64,000 bases of DNA from Lapidilactobacillus concavus DSM 17758 (GTDB lineage: Bacteria > Bacillota > Bacilli > Lactobacillales > Lactobacillaceae), in NCBI RefSeq assembly GCF_001435835.1, contig NZ_AZFX01000087.1:19423-83422 (forward strand). The letters are read 5' to 3'. Under the pieces are notes generated by a model. It was not told the DNA's origin and did not search any database. It saw nothing but the letters and a program-made list of their open reading frames with translations. The translations under genes were made by a program, and so were the position numbers. Shown one piece after another: positions 37,409 through 46,741 of this stretch. The first letter of the stretch is position 1. Every line of letters starts with the position of its first letter.

Positions 37409-38521
37409 TCAGTGATGATATTGACGAACCAACGAGAGCATTTCGGTGATCATCTGATCGCTCGCATCTGGCGTTGCCAGGGCAAGTGCCGCCATATGCA
37501 TCTGCTGCCAGACTTCGGAATCTAACAAAATGTGATCCGTTGCTGCAACTAACGAACGACCATTCAGTTCCATCTCTGGCAATAGAAGCGCCGCTGAACT
37601 CTCGACCAGATAATCGGCATTCTTGCTCTGATGATCATGAGTCACATATGGGCTTGGAATCAGAATTGACGGAATACCTAAGGCGGTGATCTCAGCAAGT
37701 GTCGTTGCCCCACTACGCCCACATAAGACAGAAATTTCAGGCAACAACTGGCTCAAATTATCCAAATATGGGACGATTTTGATATTTGGTGCCTCTTTCA
37801 CGGTGCCGATTGCCTGATGAACATTTTCATACAGCGCACGACCGGTAATGAAGAGCACTTGATAAGGTTTCTCAGATAATTCCGGGATTGCCTTGACGAC
37901 CGCTTTGTTCAGCGGTTCTGCACCCCGACTACCGCCAACGATCAACAACGTCTTGAGTTCAGGATTCAGTCCTAATGTCTTTAGGATCCCTGTCGGTTTA
38001 AGCGCTGCAACTTCTTGTGCACGTGGATTACCTGTTTGAATCAGCTTTTTCTTCTCAGAAAATTGATGGGCAACTTCTGGAAAGACATAGGCGACCCGGT
38101 CGACAAAATGCGCGAGAAATTTATTTGACATTCCTGCGACAGAATTCTGTTCGTGGATCATTGTGGGAATCTTTAACCGACTTGCTTCGTAACAAACCGG
38201 TGCACAGACATAACCACCCGTCCCGACAACAATATCAGGTTGGAAATCCTGAATAATTTGTTTTGCACGTGACAAGCTCTTACGGAACTTATCAATCGTT
38301 GTTAAATTTTGCAACGTCAAGCGACGACGAAAGCCTTGAATCTCAATCGTTTCAAACGGAATACCCGCCTTAGTGACAATGTCTGCTTCCAGACCTTTTT
38401 TCGTGCCAACATAGAGTACTTCATCATCATCGATCAGGCGTCGCTCTTTCAGGCGTTTAATGAGTGCAAGTGCGGGATAGATGTGGCCACCGGTACCACC
38501 ACCGGAAATTAATAGTCTCAT
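37409..38521 (-). CDS. murG: UDP-GlcNAc transferase MurG
   Basis: The 370-residue peripheral membrane enzyme adds GlcNAc to lipid I, giving lipid II. The N-terminal glycine loop is SGGGTGGHIYPALAL, the acceptor side has GTGGYVCAPV and HEQNSVAGMSNKFLA, and the donor side has VGGSRGAEPLN and CGRSGATTLAEITALG. All are complete. Its start overlaps the murD stop by four bases (ATGA). Confidence 0.97.
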   Translation of the reverse strand: MRLLISGGGTGGHIYPALALIKRLKERRLIDDDEVLYVGTKKGLEADIVTKAGIPFETIEIQGFRRRLTLQNLTTIDKFRKSLSRAKQIIQDFQPDIVVGTGGYVCAPVCYEASRLKIPTMIHEQNSVAGMSNKFLAHFVDRVAYVFPEVAHQFSEKKKLIQTGNPRAQEVAALKPTGILKTLGLNPELKTLLIVGGSRGAEPLNKAVVKAIPELSEKPYQVLFITGRALYENVHQAIGTVKEAPNIKIVPYLDNLSQLLPEISVLCGRSGATTLAEITALGIPSILIPSPYVTHDHQSKNADYLVESSAALLLPEMELNGRSLVAATDHILLDSEVWQQMHMAALALATPDASDQMITEMLSLVRQYHH

Positions 38522-39903
38522 TTTTCGGGCTCCTCAACTTGATTTGTCAGTTGTTCGACGGTCTTGATAAACAAGTCGCCTCGTTCTTCAAAAGTATGGA
38601 ATTGATCCCAGCTTGCAGCAGCTGGCGATAACAGAATCACTTCATCGGGCTTGGACAGGTTGATGGCCTCCCGAGTTGCCACGACCAAATCATCGACTTT
38701 CACGATTTTTTCGAGGCCGGCTTTCTCACCAGCATCGCGCATCAAGTCTGCAGTCTCACCATAGACGACCATCGTGCGGACATGCTTCTTCAGCAGCGGA
38801 ACCAGCTCGTCGAAAACAAAGCCGCGATCCAACCCACCTGCAATTAAATCCAGCGGCTGTTCAAAACTTTGTAAGGCAACCGTTGTCGCTTCAATATTTG
38901 TTGCTTTTGAATCGTTATAGAAGCGACGATTCTCCCATTCTTCAACGAATTGAATGCGATGACGAACACCCGCAAAGGTGCTCAGAACATTTATAATTGC
39001 TTGATTGCTGACACCTTTGAGCTTTGCGACCGCAATGGCTGCCAAAGCATTTTCGACATTATGTTGTCCAGGGATCTTGATAGTTTTAGCTGTGCAGATT
39101 TTCTCACCGCGGAAGTATAACCAACCATCTTGCAGATAACTGCCCTCTTGGCTCAGATTCTGACGTGAGAATGGCACTATTTGGCCACGAGTTCGTTGAC
39201 TCAAGCCACGCCATTCTTCGTTATCCCAATTGACCACAAAATAATCTTCTGGGGTCTGATTCTTGACAATATTCATCTTGGCCTCAACATAATTGTGGCG
39301 ATTGCCATGATAATCGAGATGAGCTTCATAGATGTTTGTTAGCACTGCAATATGAGGATCAAGTTCGGTCGTCCCTAGTAGTTGAAAACTCGATAGCTCC
39401 GTCACCATCGTTTGACCGGGTTCAATTTTTTGTGCGACCTCGGTTGCTGGAACACCAATGTTCCCTGCAACAAACGCGCGAGGTGTGGGTTGACTTTCAT
39501 TCAACATTAAGCTAATGAGCGTTGTGGTGGTCGTCTTGCCATTTGATCCCGTCACGGCAACCATTTCACCTTCGAGAACCTCATAGGCTAACTCTGGTTC
39601 CGTGATAATTGGTAGTTTTAATTCTTGAGCACGTTGTACCATTGGATTACTGTATGGAATCCCAGGATTTTTGACCATTAAGCTGAAATCCTCATCTAGC
39701 AAAGCTAAAGGATGACTGCCCGCGATGACGCGAATGCCTTCTTCAACGAGCTGCTGAGCTTCGACGTTCTCTGAGAGCGGCTTTTTGTCGTTAACCGTAA
39801 CGAGTGCACCCAATTTATGTAAGAGTAGCGCCGCATGAACGCCACTTTTCGCTAAGCCTAAAACAAGTACTTTTTTATTCTGATATGCCGTAACTTTCTT
39901 CAT
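38518..39903 (-). CDS. murD: UDP-MurNAc-L-Ala:D-Glu ligase MurD
   Basis: The 461-residue cytoplasmic ligase adds D-glutamate to UDP-MurNAc-alanine. The N-terminal Rossmann domain begins KKVLVLGLAKSGVHAALLL. The ATP loop VTGSNGKTTTTTLI is near residue 115, NIYEAHLDYHG binds metal, and FYNDSKATNIEAT starts the C-terminal domain. It is coupled to murG and preceded by mraY with a 73-bp gap. Confidence 0.97.
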   Translation of the reverse strand: MKKVTAYQNKKVLVLGLAKSGVHAALLLHKLGALVTVNDKKPLSENVEAQQLVEEGIRVIAGSHPLALLDEDFSLMVKNPGIPYSNPMVQRAQELKLPIITEPELAYEVLEGEMVAVTGSNGKTTTTTLISLMLNESQPTPRAFVAGNIGVPATEVAQKIEPGQTMVTELSSFQLLGTTELDPHIAVLTNIYEAHLDYHGNRHNYVEAKMNIVKNQTPEDYFVVNWDNEEWRGLSQRTRGQIVPFSRQNLSQEGSYLQDGWLYFRGEKICTAKTIKIPGQHNVENALAAIAVAKLKGVSNQAIINVLSTFAGVRHRIQFVEEWENRRFYNDSKATNIEATTVALQSFEQPLDLIAGGLDRGFVFDELVPLLKKHVRTMVVYGETADLMRDAGEKAGLEKIVKVDDLVVATREAINLSKPDEVILLSPAAASWDQFHTFEERGDLFIKTVEQLTNQVEEPEK

Positions 39904-39976
39904 GATACCTTTGCACCTCTGCTAGAATTGATCAAAATTAAATTCTAAATCGAAGACTGTCTAAACTGAAGACGAA

Positions 39977-40942
39977 CTATAAGAACAATAATAAATAGAT
40001 GGTGGCACTAACTAAACCAGCCGCCCAAAATGTGAAGACAACCTTTTTCTCCGATCCTTTACCCCAAATGATTTCAAAATGGTGATGGATTGGCGACATC
40101 TTAAAAATACGTTTGTGGAAAGTCCGGTATGAAAAGACCTGCAAGATCACAGAAGCTGTTTCGATCACATAGACGAGCCCAATCAGCAACAACGACCAAG
40201 GTCGACCTAGAATAATCGAGATTACTGCCAAGCCACCGCCCAACGCAAGCGACCCAGTGTCTCCCATAAAAATCTTGGCTGGTAGATGATTGAAGAAGAG
40301 AAAGGCAACTAACGCCCCAACCACTGCCAAACAGATCATGGCAACGACGGCTTGATGTTCACGAAGCGCAATTATGGCGTAGGCGCCATAAGAAATAATT
40401 CCTAAACCACCGACTAAGCCATCTAAGCCATCCGTCAAATTGACCGCATTGGAAAAACCAACCAGCCAAAACACGACGAATACGGCAAAAAATACAGGTG
40501 AATCCAGTTGACCAATCACTGGAAATGGTAACGCGGTTGGCATCTGATCATGGAAGTAAATCACTAAGAAAACAATCGCCGTCACAACTTGTGCGAGTGA
40601 TTTCTGGCGTGCTGTTAATCCTAGATTACGCTTCATCGCTAGCTTAACGGAATCATCCGCAAACCCGATCGCACCATAGAGCGCCAAGACAAGCACGAAA
40701 AGCCAGACATCAGTCGTGAGTTGGTGACTAACCAGGCTCACAATCAACACCATCACCAAGATAGCAATTAAGAAAATCAAACCACCCATCGTCGGCGTCC
40801 CTGATTTTTTAGCATGCCACTTTGGTCCTTCTTCACGAATCTGTTGTCCCTCGTCATGTCGACGCAGATACTTAATAAATGGTGGCATGCCGAGCACGGT
40901 CAGTACAAAGGCACCAATAACGGCAGCTAAAGAATATCCCAT
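39977..40942 (-). CDS. mraY: Phospho-MurNAc-pentapeptide transferase MraY
   Basis: This 321-residue, ten-helix membrane enzyme makes lipid I from undecaprenyl phosphate and UDP-MurNAc-pentapeptide. Key parts are FADDSVKLAMKRNLGLTARQK with the DD metal site, NLTDGLDGLVGG, FMGDTGSLALGG and the cytoplasmic SPIHHHFE. The ATG at 40942 follows AGGAG; a TTG two codons upstream is less likely. Confidence 0.97.
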   Translation of the reverse strand: MGYSLAAVIGAFVLTVLGMPPFIKYLRRHDEGQQIREEGPKWHAKKSGTPTMGGLIFLIAILVMVLIVSLVSHQLTTDVWLFVLVLALYGAIGFADDSVKLAMKRNLGLTARQKSLAQVVTAIVFLVIYFHDQMPTALPFPVIGQLDSPVFFAVFVVFWLVGFSNAVNLTDGLDGLVGGLGIISYGAYAIIALREHQAVVAMICLAVVGALVAFLFFNHLPAKIFMGDTGSLALGGGLAVISIILGRPWSLLLIGLVYVIETASVILQVFSYRTFHKRIFKMSPIHHHFEIIWGKGSEKKVVFTFWAAGLVSATIYLLLFL

Positions 40943-40969
40943 TTTCAATTCACTCCTGATTGATTTTTA

Positions 40970-43147
40970 TTAATTCGATGGTTCTTCTAACTTGATCACA
41001 ACTTCGCCACGATCAGGGATCACATTATTTGCTAACACGCTCTGTGAAGTCGCGTAACCTGTCCCCGTAATTTTGAAATCACACCCGGTGATCTCAGCCA
41101 ATTTTAACACATCGTTTTTGGACCAGCCAATGACGTTTGGCATCGTCATCGCGCCCTCAGTCAACAAGACGACACGCTGACCTTTGATTACTTTTTCATC
41201 TTGTGCAGGTAATTGCTGAACAACTTTGCTACCGCTGCCCACTTGTGACACCACCAGCCCTTTTGCTTCAGCGACTTGCGTGGCAGCCTTTGCCGATTCG
41301 TCGGTTAGTTTAGGCATCTGAATCGAATTGGTCGACGTGCTATGATCACTATCCAGTAGCTTCAACGCCCGTTTCATCAATGGGTTGAAAATGCCCTTCA
41401 TCAAATCTGATTCTGCGGTCGGTGTGATGGTTGGCTGTTGAACCGTGACGTAACAAATATAAGTCGGATCGTTGGCGGGCGCCATGCCAGCAACTGAGAA
41501 GACGTAATTGTTCTGTCCAGTCAAATATTGTCCATTACTGCCGGCGACCTGCGCAGTACCCGTTTTAGCTGCAATTCGGTAGCCAGGAATCTGGTAAGCA
41601 CTCCCCGTGCCGTAACTTGAATAAACAACCTGCTGCATTAACTGACGCACTGTCTGAGCAGTGCTGGCCTTAATCGGATGACCCGCAACCTTTTTCTCAT
41701 ATTTCGTCTGTTTGCCATTCACGCTGGTAATGTGGTCAACAATCTGTGGTTCAATCATTTCACCATCATCCGCGATTGCGCTGAGATACTTCATCATCTG
41801 CATGACAGTGACATTCACACCCTGACCAAAGGCCGTGGTTGCTTGTGAAACCTCCGATTTAAGATTCAAGCTACCTGCAGCTTCCTCAGGCAATGTGATC
41901 CCGGTCTTTTCACCGACTTGGAATCTATTCAGGTATTTTTCAAACGTCTTTGCACCCAATTGCTGTTCAATCTTGACCATGCCGACGTTACTCGAGCGAG
42001 GGAGTGCTTCGTAAAATGGAATCCATCCCCAACCGCTCCGATCCCAATCGTAAATCGTTCGATCTGCAACTTTAACCGATCCAGACTTATAATACTCGTT
42101 CGGCCGATATGTCCCTGCATCAATCGCTGCAGACATCGTCAATAATTTGAAAACAGAGCCGGGTTCGTACGTATCCTCAACCAAGCTATCTCGCCACATC
42201 GTACTCAAACCAACTTTCGTCGAGGCATTAAACGTTGGCTGCTGTGCGGCGGCCACAATTTTGCCCGTCTGCGCATTCATTAACACTGCAGTAATCTTTT
42301 TAGGTTGATATTTCTCTTGCGTTGCCTGCATCAGCGTCTCTAGATAAGCCTGTAACCGCGAATCAAGCGTGAGATAAACCGACGAACCATCTTCTGGTGC
42401 TTTTTTGATCACCTTAGAATTCGGTAACTCATAGCCGTAGGAATCTTGCTTTGAAAAGGACATCCCATCTTTGCCAGCCAGGATCTCGTTGAAGTATTTT
42501 TCGATACCGAGGATCCCTTGAAGCTTCTCATCAGTTGCCTCTGGATCTTCTTCTGCCTCAGGTGTTTTCAGCTGTGCCACACCAACAATATGCGATGCAA
42601 AAGTCCCATTTGGATAAAGACGCGAAGGTGTTTCGTTGAATTTAATCCCGTTCAACTTCTCGGCCTGGATTTTTTTCTTCGTGTCGAGACTTAAATTTCT
42701 CCCGGCCGCACCAAATTCAACTTGATATTTATTCATCTTCAAATAACTCAAGATTTTTTTGCTGGGTATTGATAAATACTTGCTCAGCACACGCGCTGTT
42801 TTTTCTTTATCAGTCACATACAAGGGCTTACCCGCCGCATTTTTGTAGTCTTTGGATAAGACCGCGTAGATAGAATAGACACTCGAATCCTCTGCCAATA
42901 CATTTCCATTGACATCAAAAATCGAACCACGTCTACCCTTGATTACCTTGTTTTGACCATATTGTTGCGCGGTTTTTTTTGACAGATCCACATTGCCAAC
43001 ATGTCCGTTGACCACGATACTGCCGAATCTAAAAATAAAAAGCAGGAGAACCGCACTCATCGCAACGATAAGTATCAGCCCTACCATTACACGATTTCGG
43101 CGTGTCCTCCTACTTTTCCTCTTGGTTTCGTGCCCATCTTGTTTCAT
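40970..43147 (-). CDS. pbpX: Septal transpeptidase PBP2X with PASTA domains
   Basis: This class B penicillin-binding protein of 725 residues cross-links septal peptidoglycan together with FtsW. After a basic tail and one membrane helix (residues 20-42) come the dimerisation domain and the transpeptidase domain. The active-site Ser331 is in SVFK, SSN lies near residue 384, and KTGTAQ lies further on. Two PASTA domains occupy about residues 605-725 (MPKLTDESAKAATQVAEAKG and MTMPNVIGWSKNDVLKLAEI). The start overlaps the ftsL stop by four bases. Confidence 0.95.
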   Translation of the reverse strand: MKQDGHETKRKSRRTRRNRVMVGLILIVAMSAVLLLFIFRFGSIVVNGHVGNVDLSKKTAQQYGQNKVIKGRRGSIFDVNGNVLAEDSSVYSIYAVLSKDYKNAAGKPLYVTDKEKTARVLSKYLSIPSKKILSYLKMNKYQVEFGAAGRNLSLDTKKKIQAEKLNGIKFNETPSRLYPNGTFASHIVGVAQLKTPEAEEDPEATDEKLQGILGIEKYFNEILAGKDGMSFSKQDSYGYELPNSKVIKKAPEDGSSVYLTLDSRLQAYLETLMQATQEKYQPKKITAVLMNAQTGKIVAAAQQPTFNASTKVGLSTMWRDSLVEDTYEPGSVFKLLTMSAAIDAGTYRPNEYYKSGSVKVADRTIYDWDRSGWGWIPFYEALPRSSNVGMVKIEQQLGAKTFEKYLNRFQVGEKTGITLPEEAAGSLNLKSEVSQATTAFGQGVNVTVMQMMKYLSAIADDGEMIEPQIVDHITSVNGKQTKYEKKVAGHPIKASTAQTVRQLMQQVVYSSYGTGSAYQIPGYRIAAKTGTAQVAGSNGQYLTGQNNYVFSVAGMAPANDPTYICYVTVQQPTITPTAESDLMKGIFNPLMKRALKLLDSDHSTSTNSIQMPKLTDESAKAATQVAEAKGLVVSQVGSGSKVVQQLPAQDEKVIKGQRVVLLTEGAMTMPNVIGWSKNDVLKLAEITGCDFKITGTGYATSQSVLANNVIPDRGEVVIKLEEPSN

Positions 43148-43521
43148 TTTGTGACATTCCTTACGTTACCATCAATAAAAGTTAAGCCATTCTGTTTTGC
43201 AAATGTCGTTAATCGATCTGAACTCGTCAGCTCGCCAACCTCCTGTTGTAAATCAACGTTGGCGGTCTGAATATTCGTGATGTTGGCTTGAATATCTTGC
43301 AATTGACGCTGGCTTGAAGAAACATTAACTGATGTATGTACAAGAACCATCATCATTGCGACTGCAACACAAGTCACAGCACCAATCATCAGCTTTTCAA
43401 ACTTCGATAAGGCAACTTTGCTTTTCTCCCTGACAGTGACTTGAGGTGACGCAACTGGTTCCGTCTGAGTGACGACTTCAGGACTAAATTCTGGTTGAAT
43501 TTTTCTAACTGTACTATCCAT
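43144..43521 (-). CDS. ftsL: Cell-division protein FtsL
   Basis: The 125-residue bitopic protein has a cytoplasmic tail of about 40 residues, one membrane helix (LMIGAVTCVAVAMMMVLVH) and a leucine-zipper-like extracellular coil (QRQLQDIQANITNIQTANVD). It pairs with DivIC and DivIB to activate the septal synthase. Sequence conservation is low in this family, so the call rests on topology and on its place between rsmH and pbpX. Confidence 0.92.
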   Translation of the reverse strand: MDSTVRKIQPEFSPEVVTQTEPVASPQVTVREKSKVALSKFEKLMIGAVTCVAVAMMMVLVHTSVNVSSSQRQLQDIQANITNIQTANVDLQQEVGELTSSDRLTTFAKQNGLTFIDGNVRNVTK

Positions 43522-43548
43522 GGCTTAGACTCCATTATGAAATTTCAT

Positions 43549-44502
43549 TTATTTTTGTCTGTCGTTTTTCTCAGCAATGCGTAACTTAGCACTGTGCGCG
43601 CGTCGATTCTCAGCTAACTCTGCCGTTGAGGGCGTGATTGGCTTGCGATTGATGACTTGCAACACAGGCTGCATATCGGGTGGAATGATTGGTAATCCGG
43701 GGGGAAGATCAATTTCCGCATTCTTCTTAATGGTTTGTTTAACAATGCGGTCTTCTAACGACTGAAAAGTAATGACGCTCAACCTGCCATGTGGCTTTAA
43801 AACTTCAATCGCCTGATCTAAGCTATCTTGCAAGGCACCTAACTCATCGTTAACTGCGATTCGAATCGCCTGAAACGTTCGTTTAGCTGGATGTCCACCC
43901 GTACGACGTGTCGCCGCCGGAATCGCATTCTTGATAATCTCTGCGAGCTCGGTTGTGGTGGCAATTGGTTGAATCTCACGTTGACGTTCAATGGCCCGTG
44001 CAATTTGCTTGGCGAACCGTTCTTCACCATATCGTTTGATGATGCGCATCAAATCTTGAAACGACCATTCATTGACGATTGTCGCCGCGGTGAGTGCCTG
44101 TTGTTGATTCATACGCATATCTAAGGGTGCTTCAAGTCGATAACTGAATCCACGCTGCTGCTCATCAAGTTGCGGCGAGGAAACGCCGAGGTCATAGAGC
44201 ACACCATCAACTTTCTCAAGGCCTAGTTCTTGCAACTTCTGCTGTAACTCTCGAAAATTAGCTTGAACGAGGGTCACACGCTCTGAATCGATAAAACTAT
44301 CGTCGTGCTGCAATAATTCTCGCCCATTCGCAAGTGCTTCTTGATCCTGGTCGAAGGCAATCACACGCCCACCGCGAAAGCGGCTTAAGAGTTCACGTGT
44401 ATGACCACCACCACCAAAGGTTGCATCCACATAGATGCCATCGTCATGAGGTGCTAAGCCCGAGACAGTTTCTTTGAGAAGGACCGTTTGATGTTTGAAC
44501 AT
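43549..44502 (-). CDS. rsmH: 16S rRNA m4C1402 methyltransferase RsmH
   Basis: The 317-residue SAM-dependent enzyme methylates C1402 of 16S rRNA. The N-terminus reads [13 protein letters not shown], the SAM-binding motif is [16 protein letters not shown], and [20 protein letters not shown] and [17 protein letters not shown] are family hallmarks. It follows mraZ by 9 bp. Confidence 0.97.
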   Translation of the reverse strand: MFKHQTVLLKETVSGLAPHDDGIYVDATFGGGGHTRELLSRFRGGRVIAFDQDQEALANGRELLQHDDSFIDSERVTLVQANFRELQQKLQELGLEKVDGVLYDLGVSSPQLDEQQRGFSYRLEAPLDMRMNQQQALTAATIVNEWSFQDLMRIIKRYGEERFAKQIARAIERQREIQPIATTTELAEIIKNAIPAATRRTGGHPAKRTFQAIRIAVNDELGALQDSLDQAIEVLKPHGRLSVITFQSLEDRIVKQTIKKNAEIDLPPGLPIIPPDMQPVLQVINRKPITPSTAELAENRRAHSAKLRIAEKNDRQK

Positions 44503-44511
44503 AATGTCCTC

Positions 44512-44943
44512 CTAAAGATTAAAGTCCAGTAAATTTTCCGAAATATCGTCGAAATTCTCTTCAGCTTGTTGGTTAAATGCTTCCCAACGTACTTCATCCC
44601 AAATTTCGATTCGATCTGAAACACCGACGATGACACAATTTTTTTCTAATTGTGCATATTTAAATAGAGGTGTGGCAATGTTAATACGTCCTTGCTTGTC
44701 GACTTCTAGCTCTGTGGCAGCCGCATAGAAGAAACGAACAAACGCACGGGCGTCTTTCTTGGTCAATGGCAATTCATCCAACTTTTTCTCAAGTTGTTGC
44801 CATTTTTCCATCGGATAGCCAAACAAACAGCCATCCATTCCTCGTGTCAGCACAAAGGTTTCGCCCAATGCGGCACGAAATTTTGCTGGCATGATCACAC
44901 GACCTTTTGAATCGATCGTATGATGAAATTCACCCATTAACAT
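44512..44943 (-). CDS. mraZ: Transcriptional regulator MraZ
   Basis: The 143-residue protein has two AbrB-like DNA-binding motifs: [18 protein letters not shown] at the N-terminus and [19 protein letters not shown] near residue 80. MraZ binds GTGGG repeats in its own promoter and represses the division cluster. The ATG at 44943 follows GGGAGGTGAGACA. A matching repeat array lies immediately upstream, so autoregulation is likely. Confidence 0.96.
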   Translation of the reverse strand: MLMGEFHHTIDSKGRVIMPAKFRAALGETFVLTRGMDGCLFGYPMEKWQQLEKKLDELPLTKKDARAFVRFFYAAATELEVDKQGRINIATPLFKYAQLEKNCVIVGVSDRIEIWDEVRWEAFNQQAEENFDDISENLLDFNL

Positions 44944-44972
44944 TGTCTCACCTCCCGTCATGAATAGATTTT

Positions 44973-45007
44973 ACCACAATCCCCCACTATTAACCACTTA
45001 CACCCAC
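44973..45007 (-). promoter_or_regulatory. MraZ operator and dcw promoter
   Basis: On the minus strand four GTGG[G/T] units occur at exact 10-bp spacing (starting 45007, 44997, 44987 and 44977): GTGGG, GTGGT, GTGGG, GTGGT. A fifth weaker unit, GTGGC, lies at 45014-45018. The -10 box TAAAAT (44968-44973) touches the last repeat, and the -35 (near 44991-44996) lies within the array. In other bacteria MraZ recognises three or four such repeats at 10-bp period, so bound protein would block RNA polymerase here. Confidence 0.85.
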
Positions 45008-45032
45008 AAACGTGCCACATTTTTGACGCACT

Positions 45033-45060
45033 AAAAAAGCCCTTGATATCAAGGGCTTTC
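45033..45060 (-). terminator. Intrinsic terminator after DUF3397
   Basis: On the minus strand GAAAGCCCTTGATATCAAGG leads into GGCTTTTTT: a strong self-complementary stem followed by six T. It separates DUF3397 from the mraZ promoter. Confidence 0.85.
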
Positions 45061-45110
45061 GTTCAAAAAACGTTTTGTAACACAATCGTAACATGATTTA
45101 AAGGATGTTG

Positions 45111-45467
45111 TTATCTCGCAAGTATCCAGATTGCGACAAAGATATACCAACTCATGGCAATAATTAGGAAGCTGCGCCAAACGACGACGAAAAAATGCGG
45201 GAAATGTAACGCTCGCTGATCAACGGCCGTGTAAACGGCAAAAATCAAAGCAACCGCACAAACATCAAGTAAGATATAAGCCCAGGTGGATTCGATACCA
45301 CGACTTGCCGCGAGTAAAGACGCTGCTGCTGTCACGAATGGCGGCCAAGCATCATAAAGACGCCACTTGGTTGGCATGAATTGACGGAGATAAGTCGCCA
45401 ATAACAGGCTCACCACACCGCCGATAATCAAGAGTAAAAAGTTCCAAATTAAATAATCTGTTCGCAT
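45111..45467 (-). CDS. DUF3397 family membrane protein
   Basis: The 118-residue product has four membrane helices with the segment YDAWPPFVTAAASLLAAS in the middle. This matches the DUF3397 family, which sits just upstream of mraZ in many lactobacilli. No function is established. The ATG at 45467 has only a weak GGCAGG site; a longer frame from 45518 adds 17 residues unlike the family. A possible promoter, TTGATA with TACATT 17 bp away, lies upstream. It is divergent from the DUF4044 gene. Confidence 0.8.
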   Translation of the reverse strand: MRTDYLIWNFLLLIIGGVVSLLLATYLRQFMPTKWRLYDAWPPFVTAAASLLAASRGIESTWAYILLDVCAVALIFAVYTAVDQRALHFPHFFVVVWRSFLIIAMSWYIFVAIWILAR

Positions 45468-45567
45468 AGATGGCGCCTGCCTTCGAAATGTAATCAGTAC
45501 AGATTGAAATATCAACACAATTAAAGTAAAATAAAGACAAATTATAAATCAGTAATGAGGTGTTGTT

Positions 45568-45684
45568 TTGAAAAAGCAACAAAGTACGTTTAGTAAAATT
45601 ACAAAAGTTGTCGTCTGGGTCATGATTTTCGTGACGATTGCCGGCGTTGCACTTGGTGCATTGAGCGCCTTCTCAATTTTCTAA
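45568..45684 (+). CDS. DUF4044 family small membrane peptide
   Basis: A 38-residue frame opens with TTG at 45568, 6 bp after GAGGTG, and ends with TAA at 45684. The peptide starts MKKQQSTFSKITKVVVWVMI and finishes with a second half of one membrane helix (FVTIAGVALGALSAFSIF). This is the layout of DUF4044: a short basic head and one helix. Such genes lie next to the division cluster in Lactobacillales. The function is unknown. It is the only plus-strand gene between 27,877 and the window end that I can support. Confidence 0.8.
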   Translation: MKKQQSTFSKITKVVVWVMIFVTIAGVALGALSAFSIF

Positions 45685-45749
45685 TTTCAGTTTAGCTAGT
45701 TCTTATTTTAGCGCATAATTTGGTAGATACCAACAGAAAAAGTGACTGT

Positions 45750-45801
45750 TAATTGAGCCCGTGAAGTCTTTATGTGACATAAAGATTCCACGGGCTCAAT
45801 T
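45750..45801. terminator. Bidirectional terminator
   Basis: AATTGAGCCCGTG and CACGGGCTCAATT form a long stem, extended by TCTTTATG/CATAAAGA around a 3-base loop, with T-rich sequence after it on the plus strand. It ends the DUF4044 transcript and could also serve thiT. The space 45802-45949 holds nothing recognisable. Confidence 0.75.
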
Positions 45802-45949
45802 TATTTTGTATTCAGCTTTGATTAGGAAGTCATTTTGCCATTCAAATCGCTGTTCGGCTGGCATCAATCCGATTCTTTTTATCAGATACGGATTGAGCGA
45901 TCTTTTAAATCATATTGACCTCATTAATCGGCGACTTTTACTCGGGTTG

Positions 45950-46522
45950 CTAAAGATTGCGCGTAAACAATTGGGGCGTAAAACGCACTAGAATGGTCAT
46001 CAAGATTAATCCCATGATCAAATTGGCGACGAAACTACCGCCATTAATCAGCAACGAATAGAGCCACGCCGATTGCCCTTTTGGTGCATATGAGCCCCAG
46101 AAAAAGACGCCTGCGAAATAGTGTGACAAATACTTGCCTAGGTCCCCGAGGGCAAACCCTAATAACGTCACAGCCACAGCTTGTGTGGTTTTGTGCTGAC
46201 GGATTTTTTGTTGGACCGTATTGGCACCCATGCCCATTAATCCGATCAACGCAAATGCTAATGGGTAGTCTAAAATAATCTGCAATGGGTTTAGAAGACT
46301 GCCACTACCACGCAACCACATATCCAACAGACCAAATACCAAGCCAGCAAAAAAACCTGGCACAATGCCACGACGCAGACTATAAACGGCCAATGGAATC
46401 AGACCGTAGCACAACTGGATGGACGAGACCCCAACATCATGTGGGACGTATTCCAAGGCCATCGCCAAGCCAGCAAAAATGGCGCCCTCTACTAAAATTT
46501 TCAAACGATCATGCGATTGCAT
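45950..46522 (-). CDS. thiT: ECF thiamine transporter S component ThiT
   Basis: This 190-residue, six-helix substrate-binding membrane protein works with the shared EcfA1A2T module to import thiamine. Family features are LVEGAIFAGLAMALEYVP at the start, the thiamine-binding WLRGSGSLLNPLQIILDYPLAF near residue 70, and LGDLGKYLSHYFAGVFFWGSYAP. The ATG follows AAAGGAGG. A TPP riboswitch directly upstream confirms the ligand. Confidence 0.95.
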   Translation of the reverse strand: MQSHDRLKILVEGAIFAGLAMALEYVPHDVGVSSIQLCYGLIPLAVYSLRRGIVPGFFAGLVFGLLDMWLRGSGSLLNPLQIILDYPLAFALIGLMGMGANTVQQKIRQHKTTQAVAVTLLGFALGDLGKYLSHYFAGVFFWGSYAPKGQSAWLYSLLINGGSFVANLIMGLILMTILVRFTPQLFTRNL

Positions 46523-46573
46523 AAAAAAACTCCTCCTTTATTTTTGTACCATCAACAAAGTCGGAGTTTTCAC

Positions 46574-46664
46574 TCCATCACAATTCCTACGCGTGTGTTA
46601 ACACAACAGGTTCAAGGGTCTGAACTTAATCACTCTCAGCTAAAATAGCTCCCCTTTGTGATGG
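46574..46664 (-). ncRNA. TPP riboswitch of thiT
   Basis: The minus strand shows the aptamer in order: P1 arm CCATCACAA (46656-46664), GGGGAGC, GCTGAGAG, ACCCTTGAACCTG, the TAACAC and GCGTAGGAA segments, and the matching P1 arm TTGTGATGG (46574-46582). Downstream, AAAACTCC can pair with GGAGTTTT next to the thiT ribosome site, and no strong terminator is seen, so control is probably at translation. Confidence 0.95.
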
Positions 46665-46690
46665 CCATTATTATTTTTTTAAGCCTCTTT

Positions 46691-46719
46691 ATTAAAGCGC
46701 TTCTCTACTGTCATGTCAA
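46691..46719 (-). promoter_or_regulatory. Promoter of thiT
   Basis: TTGACA (46714-46719) and TTTAAT (46691-46696) are 17 bp apart, about 25 bp upstream of the TPP aptamer. Confidence 0.75.
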
Positions 46720-46741
46720 GCATCGATATTGCCGGCAGCAG

